From NCBI GenBank assembly GCA_003194525.1, contig NBIV01000605.1, positions 1-25,789 of the forward strand: a stretch of 25,789 nt of DNA, read 5' to 3'. Within the stretch, counting starts at the first letter, position 1, and every line of letters begins with the position of its first letter. The notes under the pieces are model-generated. The model worked only from the letters and a program-made list of their open reading frames with translations, was not told the DNA's origin and did not search any database. Source of the stretch: Gracilariopsis chorda. Lineage: Eukaryota; Rhodophyta; Florideophyceae; Gracilariales; Gracilariaceae. This document shows positions 9,090 to 18,306 of this stretch, one piece after another. The position numbers were made by a program, and so were the translations under genes.

Positions 9090-9251
9090 ATGGCAGCCCA
9101 GGCGATCGAATTGGCAACCGGTGTGCTGCAACTCACAAAGAAGTGTGAGACCACTGTGAACAAGTTCTTCTTTGAACTAAACCATGCAACCAGTTCTGGT
9201 TCACCGTCGTGGTCACCAGTTGGTTATTTCAAGAACGTCATCTCGAAGTAG
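9090..9251 (+). CDS. Short helical open frame, unknown
   Basis: A 53-residue frame starts at ATG (MAAQAIELATGVLQLTKKCE) and ends in TAG. The first 35 residues would form an amphipathic helix. This style of N-terminus (Ala-rich helix, then QLTKKCETTVNKF) resembles the first helix of some NLR-type proteins, and NB-ARC remnants lie on both sides, but the match is too short to call. It may instead be a chance frame or a first exon. Confidence 0.2.
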   Translation: MAAQAIELATGVLQLTKKCETTVNKFFFELNHATSSGSPSWSPVGYFKNVISK

Positions 9252-9349
9252 TAAGTCTTTCAGATTCTTGTTCTATGATATCGAAGTCAACCAGACGCAC
9301 TGGGATTTTTCGTGTCAAAGAGGTGGGCAGGTGGGCCTGTTCGCTGCGA

Positions 9350-9955
9350 TTATTGCGGCGAAGACTGGCATATACAGTACAACAAGGAAGTTCGAAGCGA
9401 GTAGTACTTCCACTTAAGGATTTGGGAATCGACATGTTGCCACTTGAGGCAGAATTGCAGGTAAGCAGCGATGGATTTGCTGTGCGGTTTGTGGTTTCGG
9501 CAGTAGGTTGCATAAACGCTAACCATCTCACGAAAGTCTGGGAACGAAGTTTGCAACGCAGGCTTCTCACCGATCGTAGGTTTGCGCGAAAGCGTTCTTG
9601 GTTTGAATCCAATCGCGGCAAGCTGAGTTACGCGCGCGCTGCTATCCGCACTGGCGACGATGTTGAGCAGACGAGCGTCGGCGTCCGTGAACGCAGAGCA
9701 CTCGTTTGCCCAGTGCACGGCGGCCGCTCTGGCAGCGATGAACATATCATGCTCATCCGCAATCGCGTGCAGCAGCGTCTGCAGCACAACGGTGCGAAAC
9801 TCGGAAGCGTGGTGCGGAGCGACGGTGACAATGCGAGCAAGCGTGATAAGAGCCTGCGACGCAGCATTGCGCACCTCCGGCGGAAGCGTGCGCGATTGCG
9901 ATCCGGCAAAGAACAGCTGCAGTGACACAGCGTCGTCACGAATGAACGACGGCAC
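9350..9955 (-). pseudogene. ECM29: ECM29-like proteasome adaptor, internal fragment
   Basis: ECM29 is a HEAT-repeat protein that tethers the 26S proteasome regulatory and core particles and links them to motors and vesicles. The frame contains HEAT-like helices (PEVRNAASQALITLARI), a segment AAVHWANECSAFTDADARLL followed by NIVASADSSARVTQLAAIGF, and FPDFREMVSVYATYC, which follow the order and style of a conserved mid-protein ECM29 region. Homology fades near 9430 and ends at a stop at 9350. The upstream edge meets the Cys/His-rich gene within a few bases (about 9955). Full ECM29 has about 1800 residues, so this is a small internal piece. The assignment comes from recognition of pattern, not alignment, and another HEAT-repeat protein is possible. 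Confidence 0.5.
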
Positions 9956-9956
9956 T

Positions 9957-11618
9957 CGTAAGACTCACCTCCTGATCCCAATTCTGATTCCGATTCCGAC
10001 TCGGAATCAGGTTTCTGAGCTCTGTGAGCCGTACAATAGAATGTTACCTTATCGCAAGGCCTAGTTGCTTTGCATCTACGCCCTTTGGATGTTGTACCTT
10101 CGCATTGCATACTTGTTCCAGGCCTTACCCGATGCTCTTCAAGTCTTCTGCTCCGTGTCTGGTGCTTCTCGCAGTACTTTGCGCTCGAGGAACATACTCT
10201 TTCATTACAGGTCTCCCCGCCTGAAGCAAGCTGCGCGCATAAACGATGGCGACTGCAAACGTTCCGAGGTGCACAATCTACTACAAACTTTTCCAAAGAC
10301 AGGCCTTCCTCACGACAAAAGCCACATATGTGAGAATTGCAGAACTGAGAGTTATCATCTCTTCGCGAACCACGAAGTTGTCTATCTAGAAGGCTTGCAC
10401 ATCGATGCTGGACACACAGTCTTGATTCGGGCATGGTGAAGTCAACTACTTCACGAGTACCATCGCACTCAATACAGCAATGGTGTACGCAGTATTGTTG
10501 GAAACCATGGTGTAGGTCCCCGATTTTGTCACATTCTTGAACCGAGCACTTGTGTTCCATACACAACTGATAAGCTCCAACTCGATGTGCAGATCTCATA
10601 CAGTCAAGGTCTCTGTGAGCGTACTGAAGACAGAGGCGACAACAGTGTCTCGTATAGAATGGTACAGTTGGACCAAGAAATACATTTGAACAGCCATTGT
10701 CTCGACAATTCTCACAAGCTCCTGCCGTTCCTCGGTAGCACGGGAACAATACCGTGCGCAGGACAGTAGAGGCAAGCATGAACTTTGCAAATATCAGTCC
10801 CTTCCATTCTGGGATTCTTGCGAGTTGGACCTTGATATGTGCATCGATGGCTCTCGCAAAAGTAGAGCTCCTTCACCCCTCTTCTGAAACAGCCTCGTAT
10901 GCGACAACCGTGGAGTTCCCTGCAGAATGCCCCGGGCCTTTCACTAGCAAACGTACAATCCTCGGTAGAACATCGCGGTGGTGGTTTTGAGCCTGCCAAA
11001 CATTTCCCAAGCAAGAAATAGAATTGATCGGTCTGGCCTTTAAACCAATGCTCAGTACATTTTGCAGCCCTTGCATGAATGCCACAAGTCATATTCATGC
11101 ACGGATGGTACACCCATCTCGAACCCTTGAAGCATCGTGCGTCGCAGCAACTTGTAGGCCTCTTCACCTGTCATTTCTTCATCAAACTTCTTCCTGTACA
11201 AAAAGAATCGCAACATTTGGAAAACCCATCGCTTAGAAAGTTCAGTTTCGTCGCCTTTTACAACCTTCAAGCTCGACATTCAAGAGCGCAGTAAAATGCA
11301 GGTTTCGTCAGCAAAAGCCGAGCTCAGGGCACGAATATCCCTCATGATGCGCCTTGTTCTTCGCAAAATGGTCACTCTTTCTGTCAAAACGCTTTGTGCT
11401 TCCTTCTCCTGCGTAGATTTGCGTTTCACAGAAGCTGGCAATCTCAGATCATCCGATTTCCCGCAACGAATAATCGCTCCCGACCATTGACGAGTGTCTA
11501 TCAGATCACCAAAGATCTCATCCAGCGCATGATTATAAGGCCACAGGACCATTGGCAATACCGCGTTTCTAGAATGAACGGCAATGCTTCTTATCAAGTT
11601 TAGATCTTCGATAAGCAC
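9957..11618 (-). CDS. Large Cys/His-rich repeat protein (frameshifted reading)
   Basis: On the minus strand a series of cysteine/histidine modules runs from about 11120 down to 10020. Typical repeats are FCRELHGCRIRGC, YFCESHRCTYQG, ICKVHACLYC, LCMEHKCSVQEC, YCVHHCCIEC, LCVQHRCASLL, FCNSHICGFC and VCSRHRLC. The repeated core is C-x2-3-H-x-C with further cysteines 4-5 residues on, about 35-45 residues apart, suggesting a chain of small zinc-binding units. The N-terminal part (about 11120-11618) is a helical domain with no cysteine array. The last module is followed by QKPDSESESESELGSGGE. One-base shifts near 11110 and 10780 and an in-frame TGA at 11280-11282 interrupt the reading. At about 9970 there is a GTGAGT, a possible splice donor. 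The function is unknown; zinc-dependent binding of protein or nucleic acid is the natural guess. Confidence 0.55.
9984..10010. repeat. 10-bp inverted repeat in Ser/Glu-coding tract
   Basis: CTGATTCCGA (9984-9993) and TCGGAATCAG (10001-10010) form a perfect 10-bp stem with a 7-base loop. It lies within the acidic Ser/Glu repeat at the end of the Cys/His-rich gene. It is probably a by-product of the TCGGAA/TCAGAA codon repeats, though it sits close to the junction with the ECM29 fragment. Confidence 0.6.
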
Positions 11619-11775
11619 AAATCCAAGGTAGCACTGGCCTTACCAGAATAGACACGTTAATCCCTCTATTGGTTACCCCTGTGACGAACGCACTACGGTC
11701 GCGAAGAAGTGGAATTCGGGATTCTGCCAAGAGGACTCTTACTTCTGTTGTTCTTATTCTTGGTCCAAAGTATTT

Positions 11776-13776
11776 GGGCTACGTTATTCAGCAAGTTCTG
11801 TAAGGCTTAACGGAAGGATTCCACCGCGACGACGGTGTGTTCGTTGTATACTCAGTACTGAGAGGTATACTTGAGGACAAACATAAGGGAACGGGGCGAT
11901 ATTCGTTGGATAGCATTTACGACGTTCTTGCTGATTTCCTTATTGAGGAGCTCAAGTGTGGGATTGATGATAACAAGAAGGAATATGAAGATCCTAATGC
12001 ATCGGTATCTCGCAAACGACAGTCAATTTTTCGGGCCACGAAAGCATGCGAATGCGCCCACATCATATCCGAGAACACGGAGCTTCGCTGCTTGCATTCG
12101 TCTGCGTTCGACACGTCACTTGACATATTCCATTGCCGACAAATCAAATGCTTTTGCCGACGTCATGATTGCGATTGCTCCAAAGCATTCAAGTTGAATC
12201 ATTGCAGAACGCTGACATATAACATATGACATATACGCACAAATGTCTGTTTCTAATTGATGACGTATGGTGGGTGAATGGAATCACGCCAGATGTTTTC
12301 GGAGTTCTGGGTATCATTTTGCACAACGAAAGCCTATTGGTGTATACAACGAGGGATAAGCGCTTCTTGAGGGGAGCAGACAAGTAACTCTCATTTAAAG
12401 CAAGAGCGGTGCATGGGCAAAATGCTGAACATATGTTACTGACGCACGCGGGGTTGGGCACTGATACTGAGATGTGTTTCGAAAACAGGAAAGCATTTGA
12501 CGGAATTCTTGACATATGCAAGGGACTTCCTCTTGCTATCGGGATTGATGGAGCTACGGTGTACAAATATTACGACCGACGAGAGAGGAACAAACAGGAT
12601 GCATGGATCGGTTACTATCGTAATCTGATATCAAAGGAAGAGAACATCATTGGTGAAAGCGCATACTGGTATGGAAAAGTGCGAGTGATGGTTGAAAGCT
12701 CTCTGGTCGTGCTGAAAAAGGGGACAGGATTCACGAAGAGTTTTGAACAAATGTTTCGAAGGTTTTTTGTACTTTGGAAGCAACAAAAGGTGAGCGGGCA
12801 GGTTCTGCAAAGATTAAGGAACTTGGGCGAGCTGCGAGAGGGTCGAGAGGTTGATGAAAGATTTGATGAGGTGTGTCTTGTACAGATGACTGGAAGCTGG
12901 AACAAGTTTTATGTGCAACTGCACGACTTCGTGCTAGACATAGCAATGCAAAAGGTGTCGGACAGATACGAAGTGATGCGGTGGTTTGGAACACTGGTTG
13001 ACAACTACATGCCAAAGGAGCGACATGTGAACACAGAAGTTGCGAGTGATGAAGCGGAAGCAGCCTAAGATAATGCAAGGAAGAGTCGACAATCACGAAA
13101 AGGTTTCGGTTATCTCATGGCTTTGGCAAAAAGGTGCTTTACCAGTGAAGAAAACGAAGCTCAAGGCAGTACAGGTGAGATAAAAAAGGGATACACGTTT
13201 AGACCGTGGTGGAAAGTTGAAGATGACGGATTTATCCAGGATAATGTTTGTCGGATTCTGCAAGGGGCTGGAGAAGGCAAAGAACTCTTATCGCTTTTGG
13301 AGAGGGCGCAATGGGTTGTGATGCGTCTTCAGAAGGTCGGGATCAGCGGAATAGAGCAGGACTTGGCGATCGGACTGCAAGTATCAGCGAAGGATAAGAG
13401 TAATGAGACAAGGATAGGAAGATATTTGAAGCTTGTGGGAAGTGCGGCTCGAATGAGCTTTGCTGCTGTTACCGAGAATGCGTACGAGGCTTGGTTCCAG
13501 CTGTATGGAAGAATGGGATGGTACGCCCAGCACTGCGAGCGCACACGGATGTTCTTGTCGGAGATAAAAGAGCACGCGCCTAGACCATGGGTGAAACCGT
13601 CGGTTGGGTTCCTTGAAGAAGCCGGGGGTGTGGCTTCAGAAACTATACAAATGGCGAATTGCTATCACATACTGTGCATATCGCACGGTGGAGATGTTAT
13701 AAGAATTCTTTGGACTGATTGGAAAAGAGATTGTTATGTTACGGAGTATTATAAGAATGACGAATCATTGTGCTGA
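11776..13776 (+). CDS. NB-ARC (STAND) NTPase, with three in-frame TAA codons
   Basis: NB-ARC proteins are ATP/ADP switches of the NLR/apoptosome type. In one plus frame from about 12166 to 13776 I see kinase-2 CLFLIDDVWW (12244-12273), sensor LLVYTTRDKR (about 12334-12363), ICKGLPLAI (12514-12540) and a winged-helix LHDFVLDIA (HD at 12922-12927). After these comes a 230-residue C-terminal region (WWKVEDDGFIQDN, then AQHCERTRMFLSEIKEHAPR and CYHILCISHGGDVIRILW) ending in TGA. The frame is interrupted only by TAA at 12220, 12385 and 13066. A one-base shift near 12165 joins the upstream part (ADKSNAFADVM; RYSLDSIYDVLADFLIEEL at about 11900-11957). No GxxGxGKT P-loop was found, so ATP binding is doubtful or the N-terminus is decayed. 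It may be a pseudogene, a gene with read-through or recoded TAA, or one damaged by C-to-T change. Confidence 0.65.
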
Positions 13777-14316
13777 TTTAACTCCCGTCTCACCCTGGCA
13801 ACATACAATCGTGCGGTGCCCGTTGCGCTTCTTCCCGTCAAGCGTCTAGACCGGCGAAGCACGGTGGTGTCCGAGTTGTTCCCGTCGGCTCCCGCACCTG
13901 CTGCGGGCGCACTAGAGGGGCCCGCTGCTGCAGATGCAGAAGCTGCGGCTGCGACTGCAGCTGCAGCTGATGCCGATGCCGGTGCCGGTGCGTGTGCGCC
14001 GGCTGCGCTGGAACTACTCGCAGAGCCGTCGAGATGTTCTCCAACTGGGCAGACGAGAACGAAGTGGAATACGGTTCACATTGCACCACCACCATCATAT
14101 CATTCTTCTATTGCGCCCGTTTCAACGCCGTCAACCTTGGCCGACGGTGATTCTTCATGGATACGGTGCAAAGCGCCATGCACGTACGATAGAGAGAACC
14201 AGAAGCGTACGATCGACCAGCAGTCGCCAATGCTAGTGCAGCAGCCCTTGCTGCCGGGTCTCGGTTTCTTCCCTCTATCGGACTTCATTACACAAACTCT
14301 CTTTTATATGCTTTAT
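13777..14316. other. Interval with Ala-coding low-complexity tract
   Basis: No gene is supported here. Between about 13905 and 14015 there is a GCN-rich tandem-like tract (GCTGCAGATGCAGAAGC-type units) that reads as poly-Ala/Asp on the plus strand and as His/Arg/Gln-rich on the minus strand. A second short CACCACCACCATCAT stretch lies at about 14083-14097. Open frames on both strands here probably reflect this composition. The segment lies between two converging genes. Confidence 0.4.
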
Positions 14317-15619
14317 TCAGTCGTGACGTCTAGTTCTTTTCTTATCTGGACTAGTGGTCTTACTACTTTTCGGACTTCCACTAGATATGCTTGTTACTTC
14401 GTCAGGGACATTTTCTTTGACTAACCTTTTGTAACGCCTCTTCTTGCGCTGAACCGCATCCAGTTTGTCTCGAAGTTCTCTCGCCTCCTTTTCACGTTCT
14501 TTCTCTCGTTGTTTCGCCTCTTTCTCTCGTTGGTTCGCCTCTTTCTTTCGTTGGTTCGCCTCTTTCTCTCGTTGCCTCGCTTCTTTCGCCTCCCTCTCAC
14601 GTTCTTTTGCCTCCCTTTCACGTTCTTTCTCTGGTTGCCTCGCTTCTTTCGCCTCCCTCTCACGTTCTTTTGCCTCCCTTTCACGTTCTTTCTCTCGTTC
14701 CCTCGCTTCTTTCGCCTCCCTCTCACATTCTTTCGCCTCTTGCCTCGCTTCTCTCGCCTCCTTCTCACGTTCTTTTGCCTCCCTTTCACGTTCCCTCATT
14801 TCCTCAGATAGCTTATCTAGAGGACTCGATGCGTTTGGGTTATTGAATATGGTCGACGGTTTGTGAGTTCCAAATGGACCCATGTTTGCTGGAGTATCGC
14901 CGCGAAATACTTGTTTAGGAGCCCAACAATTTGTTGCTGGATCCCTGTGGCGAATTTCAATACGTTGGTCTCTTTTGCTTTCATCTTTGTAGTTAACATC
15001 TCTGATAACCGTGATAAGCTGCTTCACTCCTGCTTTCTCGTATTCGCCCGGTTTGACGTCCGTGTCGGTTTTTTTCGTTATGGCTGGTAACTTCTACGAC
15101 AGCTTTGACTTGGTCAGGAATTGGATGCAAGATTCTCCGCGATTTCGGGGAAAGCCCATTTCTTCGTGGCGGGGACACGGGGGGCGCTGCGATAACATCG
15201 GGCCTGCGTATGGTTCTTCTCGGCGTAGGGTCTCCTGGACTGGATGGCGAGCGCGGGATAGAAATACCTTCTTGTGATGCGGGTGGATACTCAGTCTGGT
15301 CTCTGACATATCGAGCGATGCCATGGTTTTGCAGATACCTGGCAATGTTATCGTGGGGCTCTTCTGACATTGGTAGTGCAACGAGTATACCTTCCACGTA
15401 TTCGTATCTTCCATACACTGAAGTGTCTATGTCCAAGAATTCCTCCACCGAGCAGGGCTTGAGATCTAGCGAGCATAGTTCGGTTTTGGGTGCAACAGAA
15501 ATGGAACGGTTTGGAGAAGATGCAGGTTGGGACGGTGGGGCAGTGGGTTGAAGGTCAGATTGAGACGGTTCGGGCTCAGGCGTAGAGTGAGCAGAACAGG
15601 GCGAGAGTGGGGACTCCAT
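14317..15619 (-). CDS. Uma2-like (DUF820) PD-(D/E)XK nuclease domain fused to coiled coil, one frameshift
   Basis: The minus-strand frame starts at ATG 15617-15619. After a Pro/Ser-rich leader comes a domain with the Uma2 order: SVEEFLDIDTSVYGRYEYVE (residues 57-76), RRPDVIAAPP (PD at 140-141), AVVEVTSHNE (Glu176), then, one base out of frame, TDTDVKPGEYEKAGVKQLI, where the family has D...K...Y..AGV. The shift lies exactly at a run of seven T (15069-15075). With it the Asp, Glu and Lys expected for a PD-(D/E)XK active site are all present. The second frame continues through a segment of unknown fold (to about 14810) into some 130 residues of Glu/Arg/Lys/Ala heptad-like repeats and a basic Ser-rich tail ending in TGA. 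Uma2 domains are abundant in cyanobacteria and other bacteria; a coiled-coil fusion in a eukaryote is unusual. Confidence 0.65.
14470..14805. repeat. Coding minisatellite (KE/RE-rich coiled coil)
   Basis: Imperfect tandem units such as TCACGTTCTTTCTCTCGTT, GCCTCGCTTCTTTCGCCTCC and CTCTCACGTTCTTTTGCCTC repeat through this stretch, with a larger unit of about 60 bases repeated around 14580-14720. On the minus strand they encode EREKEREREAKEARQ-like repeats. Pyrimidines dominate the plus strand. Such arrays expand and contract by slippage, so length is likely to vary between strains. Confidence 0.75.
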
Positions 15620-16165
15620 GTGGCTTCAGTTGTGAGGGCTTGTAGGAAGGCGCTGCCTAGAGGCTTAAATACGGAAATGGAGCTGCTGCGAAAGCAACGT
15701 CGCGGATGCAGGCCAATCGAGAGTCTCGAGAGTGACGATGAGCGCCTCGCGACTAGCCTTCAAAGCTGGTGAGGATTCTTCACTCAAGACCAACCGGTAG
15801 AAACTCCGTACAAGCACAAGGTCCCTCGGTACATGGCGAAGCGAAGAGATGGAGAAGTTTTTTATTAATTGGATCTTCCAATTTGGAACCGGCAGTCTGG
15901 GGCCAAGGGATGATCTACACGGAGTAGACGGAGTAAAAAATTGATTGAAAAGGAACAGCTCAGCACAAGCTCTCCAAAAAACTTGACCCACATGGCCCCG
16001 TTTTTCTTGGTATCCGTTTGACGATTCTCAGGTCACGGTGCGTAGATGCGTAGAGGTGGTGGGCGGCGGCTGAGTTTCCGCGACGAGGGTATCGTAGGGA
16101 TACCCTCAAAGCGTGGAGGGTTTTGTGTGGCAGAGAATTGACGACAAAGCGGTTGTGCTGTTGCC
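15620..16165. other. Interval with one weak minus-strand frame
   Basis: A minus-strand frame at 15665-15991 lacks an ATG. Its second half reads SLRHVPRDLVLVRSFYRLVL and PALKASREALIVTLETLDWP, helical with good composition but not recognised. It could be an exon or a remnant. The rest, up to 16165, contains no frame of note apart from the short perfect hairpin at 16085-16107. Confidence 0.3.
16085..16107. repeat. Perfect 9-bp hairpin
   Basis: GAGGGTATC (16085-16093) and GATACCCTC (16099-16107) form a perfect 9-bp stem with a 5-base loop GTAGG. It lies in a gene-poor interval between the Uma2 gene and a small basic frame. No run of T follows it, and a bacterial-type terminator would not apply here. 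Confidence 0.6.
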
Positions 16166-16582
16166 ATGATCAGCAGCAGGAAGGAACGCAGGCAACAAAA
16201 AGGAGCTCAAAACACGAGCGCACAACGCGGTTCGGCGTGCGTTCACAGCAAAGAGGCAGTTGAACGATACAAGGAGCGCTGCCGCAGTTCCACAACAAGC
16301 AAGCGCCGCAAAGAAGAACAATGCACGCAAACGCGCGCACAAGCACGACAAGAACACAAAACACACAGCGCAGCAAGCGCGACTGCGCTGCAGCAAGCGC
16401 ATCGCGTTACATCGCAGGAACGAGCATTAAGGGACTTTCTACGAATAACTGTCATTTGCAATAGTAAACTGGAGTCATACAGGATCACGAAGAGAAGTGC
16501 GTATCACACAACTGATAGTGCTTTAGAACAGCGCGCTCGGAAGGAAGTAGGCGACGCAAGCAACAGAAATATGCCGCTGTGA
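16166..16582 (+). CDS. Arg/Gln/Ser-rich hypothetical protein
   Basis: A 138-codon frame from ATG 16166 to TGA encodes a strongly basic, hydrophilic, probably helical chain (SSRKERRQQKG, SKEAVERYKERCRSS, KRRKEEQCTQTRAQARQEH). No family recognised. The DNA is rich in GCGCAAGC-like words and the complementary strand is also open, so the frame may be a composition effect. Confidence 0.3.
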   Translation: MISSRKERRQQKGAQNTSAQRGSACVHSKEAVERYKERCRSSTTSKRRKEEQCTQTRAQARQEHKTHSAASATALQQAHRVTSQERALRDFLRITVICNSKLESYRITKRSAYHTTDSALEQRARKEVGDASNRNMPL

Positions 16583-16639
16583 TCAGCTATAGTGTGTGAA
16601 CGAACCAAGCAAATATTCTCAAGCTCTGTGCAACGTCCG

Positions 16640-16890
16640 CTACCAACACTCCATTTGCAGTCGGCCTTCATATTCCATACGTTTTACGAACTGTTCTGAA
16701 TATGCTTCACTTAGCTGGCCGACAGTTTTGCCTAGAGTCACGATGACTTCCCGGAGTGCCTTCGACATCGCTCCATCAGTGCCGACCACATACACATAAG
16801 CCTCTTGCTCAAATACCAATTTCCGTATATGTTCTGCATTGTCTTCAATTCTGTGCTGAACGTACACCTTTTGTGAAAATACGAAATACG
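16640..16890 (-). pseudogene. NDOR1/TAH18 diflavin oxidoreductase, C-terminal fragment
   Basis: TAH18/NDOR1 uses NADPH, FAD and FMN to pass electrons to the Fe-S protein DRE2 for cytosolic Fe-S cluster assembly. The minus frame reads FSQKVYVQHRIEDNAEHIRK, then AYVYVVGTDGAMSKALREVI and SEQFVKRMEYEGRLQMECW, followed at once by TAG. This matches the last 80 residues of the reductase NADPH-binding domain, including the terminal Trp that stacks on FAD. Upstream, homology stops near 16890; the rest of the FAD domain and the flavodoxin-like domain are missing and a different, plus-strand frame begins. The family is clear, NDOR1 rather than cytochrome P450 reductase is likely. It is an exon or a displaced gene end. 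Confidence 0.65.
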
Positions 16891-17458
16891 GACGACAACA
16901 CACTAGGCGCATCCAGCTGTGATAATTCCAAGGAAAACAAGTCCAATGCAGAAAAACCGCAGGAATGCAAGTCAGCTATACGAGAATCTGAGAAGGCGCC
17001 TCAACCCGTCATTTTGACTGGCAAGTCCGGCGTAACCGTGGTCGGAAGTACGAATTTCGAGACATTGAAGAAGGGACAGGGTCCGCCATGCGTGCCGATT
17101 TTGCCGTTTCATGACCTTTTCGCCGGCAACTTAGGAAACGGACATTCACCTTATGACCTGTAAACAGAGAGTGAGAAGAAGTCTGAAAATGTTGTCCAAC
17201 TCGGAAGCCTCAGGGAATTTTGTGAGGATTTTATCCGCATTGGGAGCGACGAAGATGACGATGAGGAAAGCAGACAAGCTTTGCACAGTGGCACGAGTAA
17301 CAGCTGTGCAGAAGTTACTCGACTTGGTAGCTTGGAAATTGTACTCGGAGAAGGGATTTGCTGGAGACTGTTGGACATAAAATGGAACGACGACACTGAT
17401 AAGTGGGAGTTCAATGAAGGTGCTGATGACTGGGATGAAGAGTCGCTTGTGTTCTAAG
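16876..17458 (+). CDS. Acidic hypothetical protein, one in-frame TAA
   Basis: A plus frame of about 190 codons is interrupted only by TAA at 17161-17163. The first part reads TDDNTLGASSCDNSKENKS and QPVILTGKSGVTVVGSTNFE. The second part reads NVVQLGSLREFCEDFIRIGS, DEDDDEES, RLGSLEIVLGEGICWRLLDI and a very acidic end (NDDTDKWEFNEGADDWDEES) before TAA at 17456. LGSLREF and LGSLEIV may be two copies of a short repeat. There is no in-frame ATG, so the start must be by splicing, a shift, or the piece is a remnant. Family not recognised. It begins where the antisense NDOR1 homology ends. Confidence 0.35.
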
Positions 17459-18306
17459 GGCGTGTGCATGACATTCATGCGTCTATCTTGGTGGGGGGGA
17501 TACACCTTATCTCTTTGAGAAATCTGAGCCAGAGTTGGAACGCGGACATCGGCAACAACGACAAACGAGTGTTTGGGGTCTGCGACCTTCCGCAAACATG
17601 AAAGCGTTCAACAGCCAGCGATGTCCTTGTGCAGTGTCATAGAAGCGTAGAATTCTGTTATCAGCATTCATTGCTCCTTAAAACAGCGAATTCAGGCATC
17701 TTTTGGTACGCCCATCCCCACACACGTGTCGGCACTTGTCCAACAGAAAGAGCAGCTCGCGATGGTCATCGCCATGGATACACATGAAGGGCACCTCCCC
17801 ATCGCTATGGCGGACATTCAGCCGTCCACCTCCCTCCGCCAATGTACGCCGGCGCGCCTTCGCCACCAAAGAGCACCGCCACCCCCGATTTTCGTCAAAC
17901 CTCACTTCCGCCATTTCCCCGTCCTCATCTTCTGACCAAAATGTGATCCACTTTTTGCGTACGTTGCGCTGCCCAGTGTGCGACCGGACTTTTGCATCAC
18001 TGGTCGTTCGTGTCTGCCACTCGTCCGATTTGCTCACATTGGCCGAGACCGGTTCGTCTCGTCCGCCCTGTCATCCCTGTCGCTTCTGCGGTCTCTCTCG
18101 CAGAACGAGCGCTTTTGCGTGGCATAGTGTCCATTATTACCGCCATTGGAGCCGCCGCAGTTCCTCCTCTCACAACACCAGTCCGTGACATTCGCATAAC
18201 ATCAGTACCAACTCTATCAGCGACGCAGAAGCGACCAACGACAGCATCTCAAACTATCTTCTCCACACACACTGTTCGCGTCTCCAGATCGTTTTCCACC
18301 AATTGA
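17459..18306. other. Interval with conflicting open frames
   Basis: Both strands are open here. The minus strand at 17678-18037 gives a hydrophilic protein-like frame (KKWITFWSEDEDGEMAEVRF and HSDGEVPFMCIHGDDHREL), with a possible upstream continuation in another frame to 18197. The plus strand at 17703-18188 gives a Ser/Pro/Arg-rich frame containing CPVCDRTF and CRFCGLSRRTSAF, which loosely suggests zinc fingers. I slightly favour the minus strand on composition, but neither is recognised and I leave the call open. Confidence 0.25.

Noticed and set aside
14465..14866. Plus-strand Ser/Phe/Arg/Leu repeat frames
   Set aside because: Complement of the KE/RE coiled-coil repeat; pyrimidine-rich composition removes stops in every frame.
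15066..15078. A AAA AAC heptamer in the Uma2 gene as a -1 programmed frameshift site
   Set aside because: The heptamer is in phase for -1 slippage, but the continuation lies in the +1 frame, so it does not explain the reading. A one-base length change in the A7 (T7 on plus) run is simpler.
16085..16107. Hairpin as a rho-independent terminator
   Set aside because: No T-run follows it and the window is eukaryotic, so this class of terminator does not apply.
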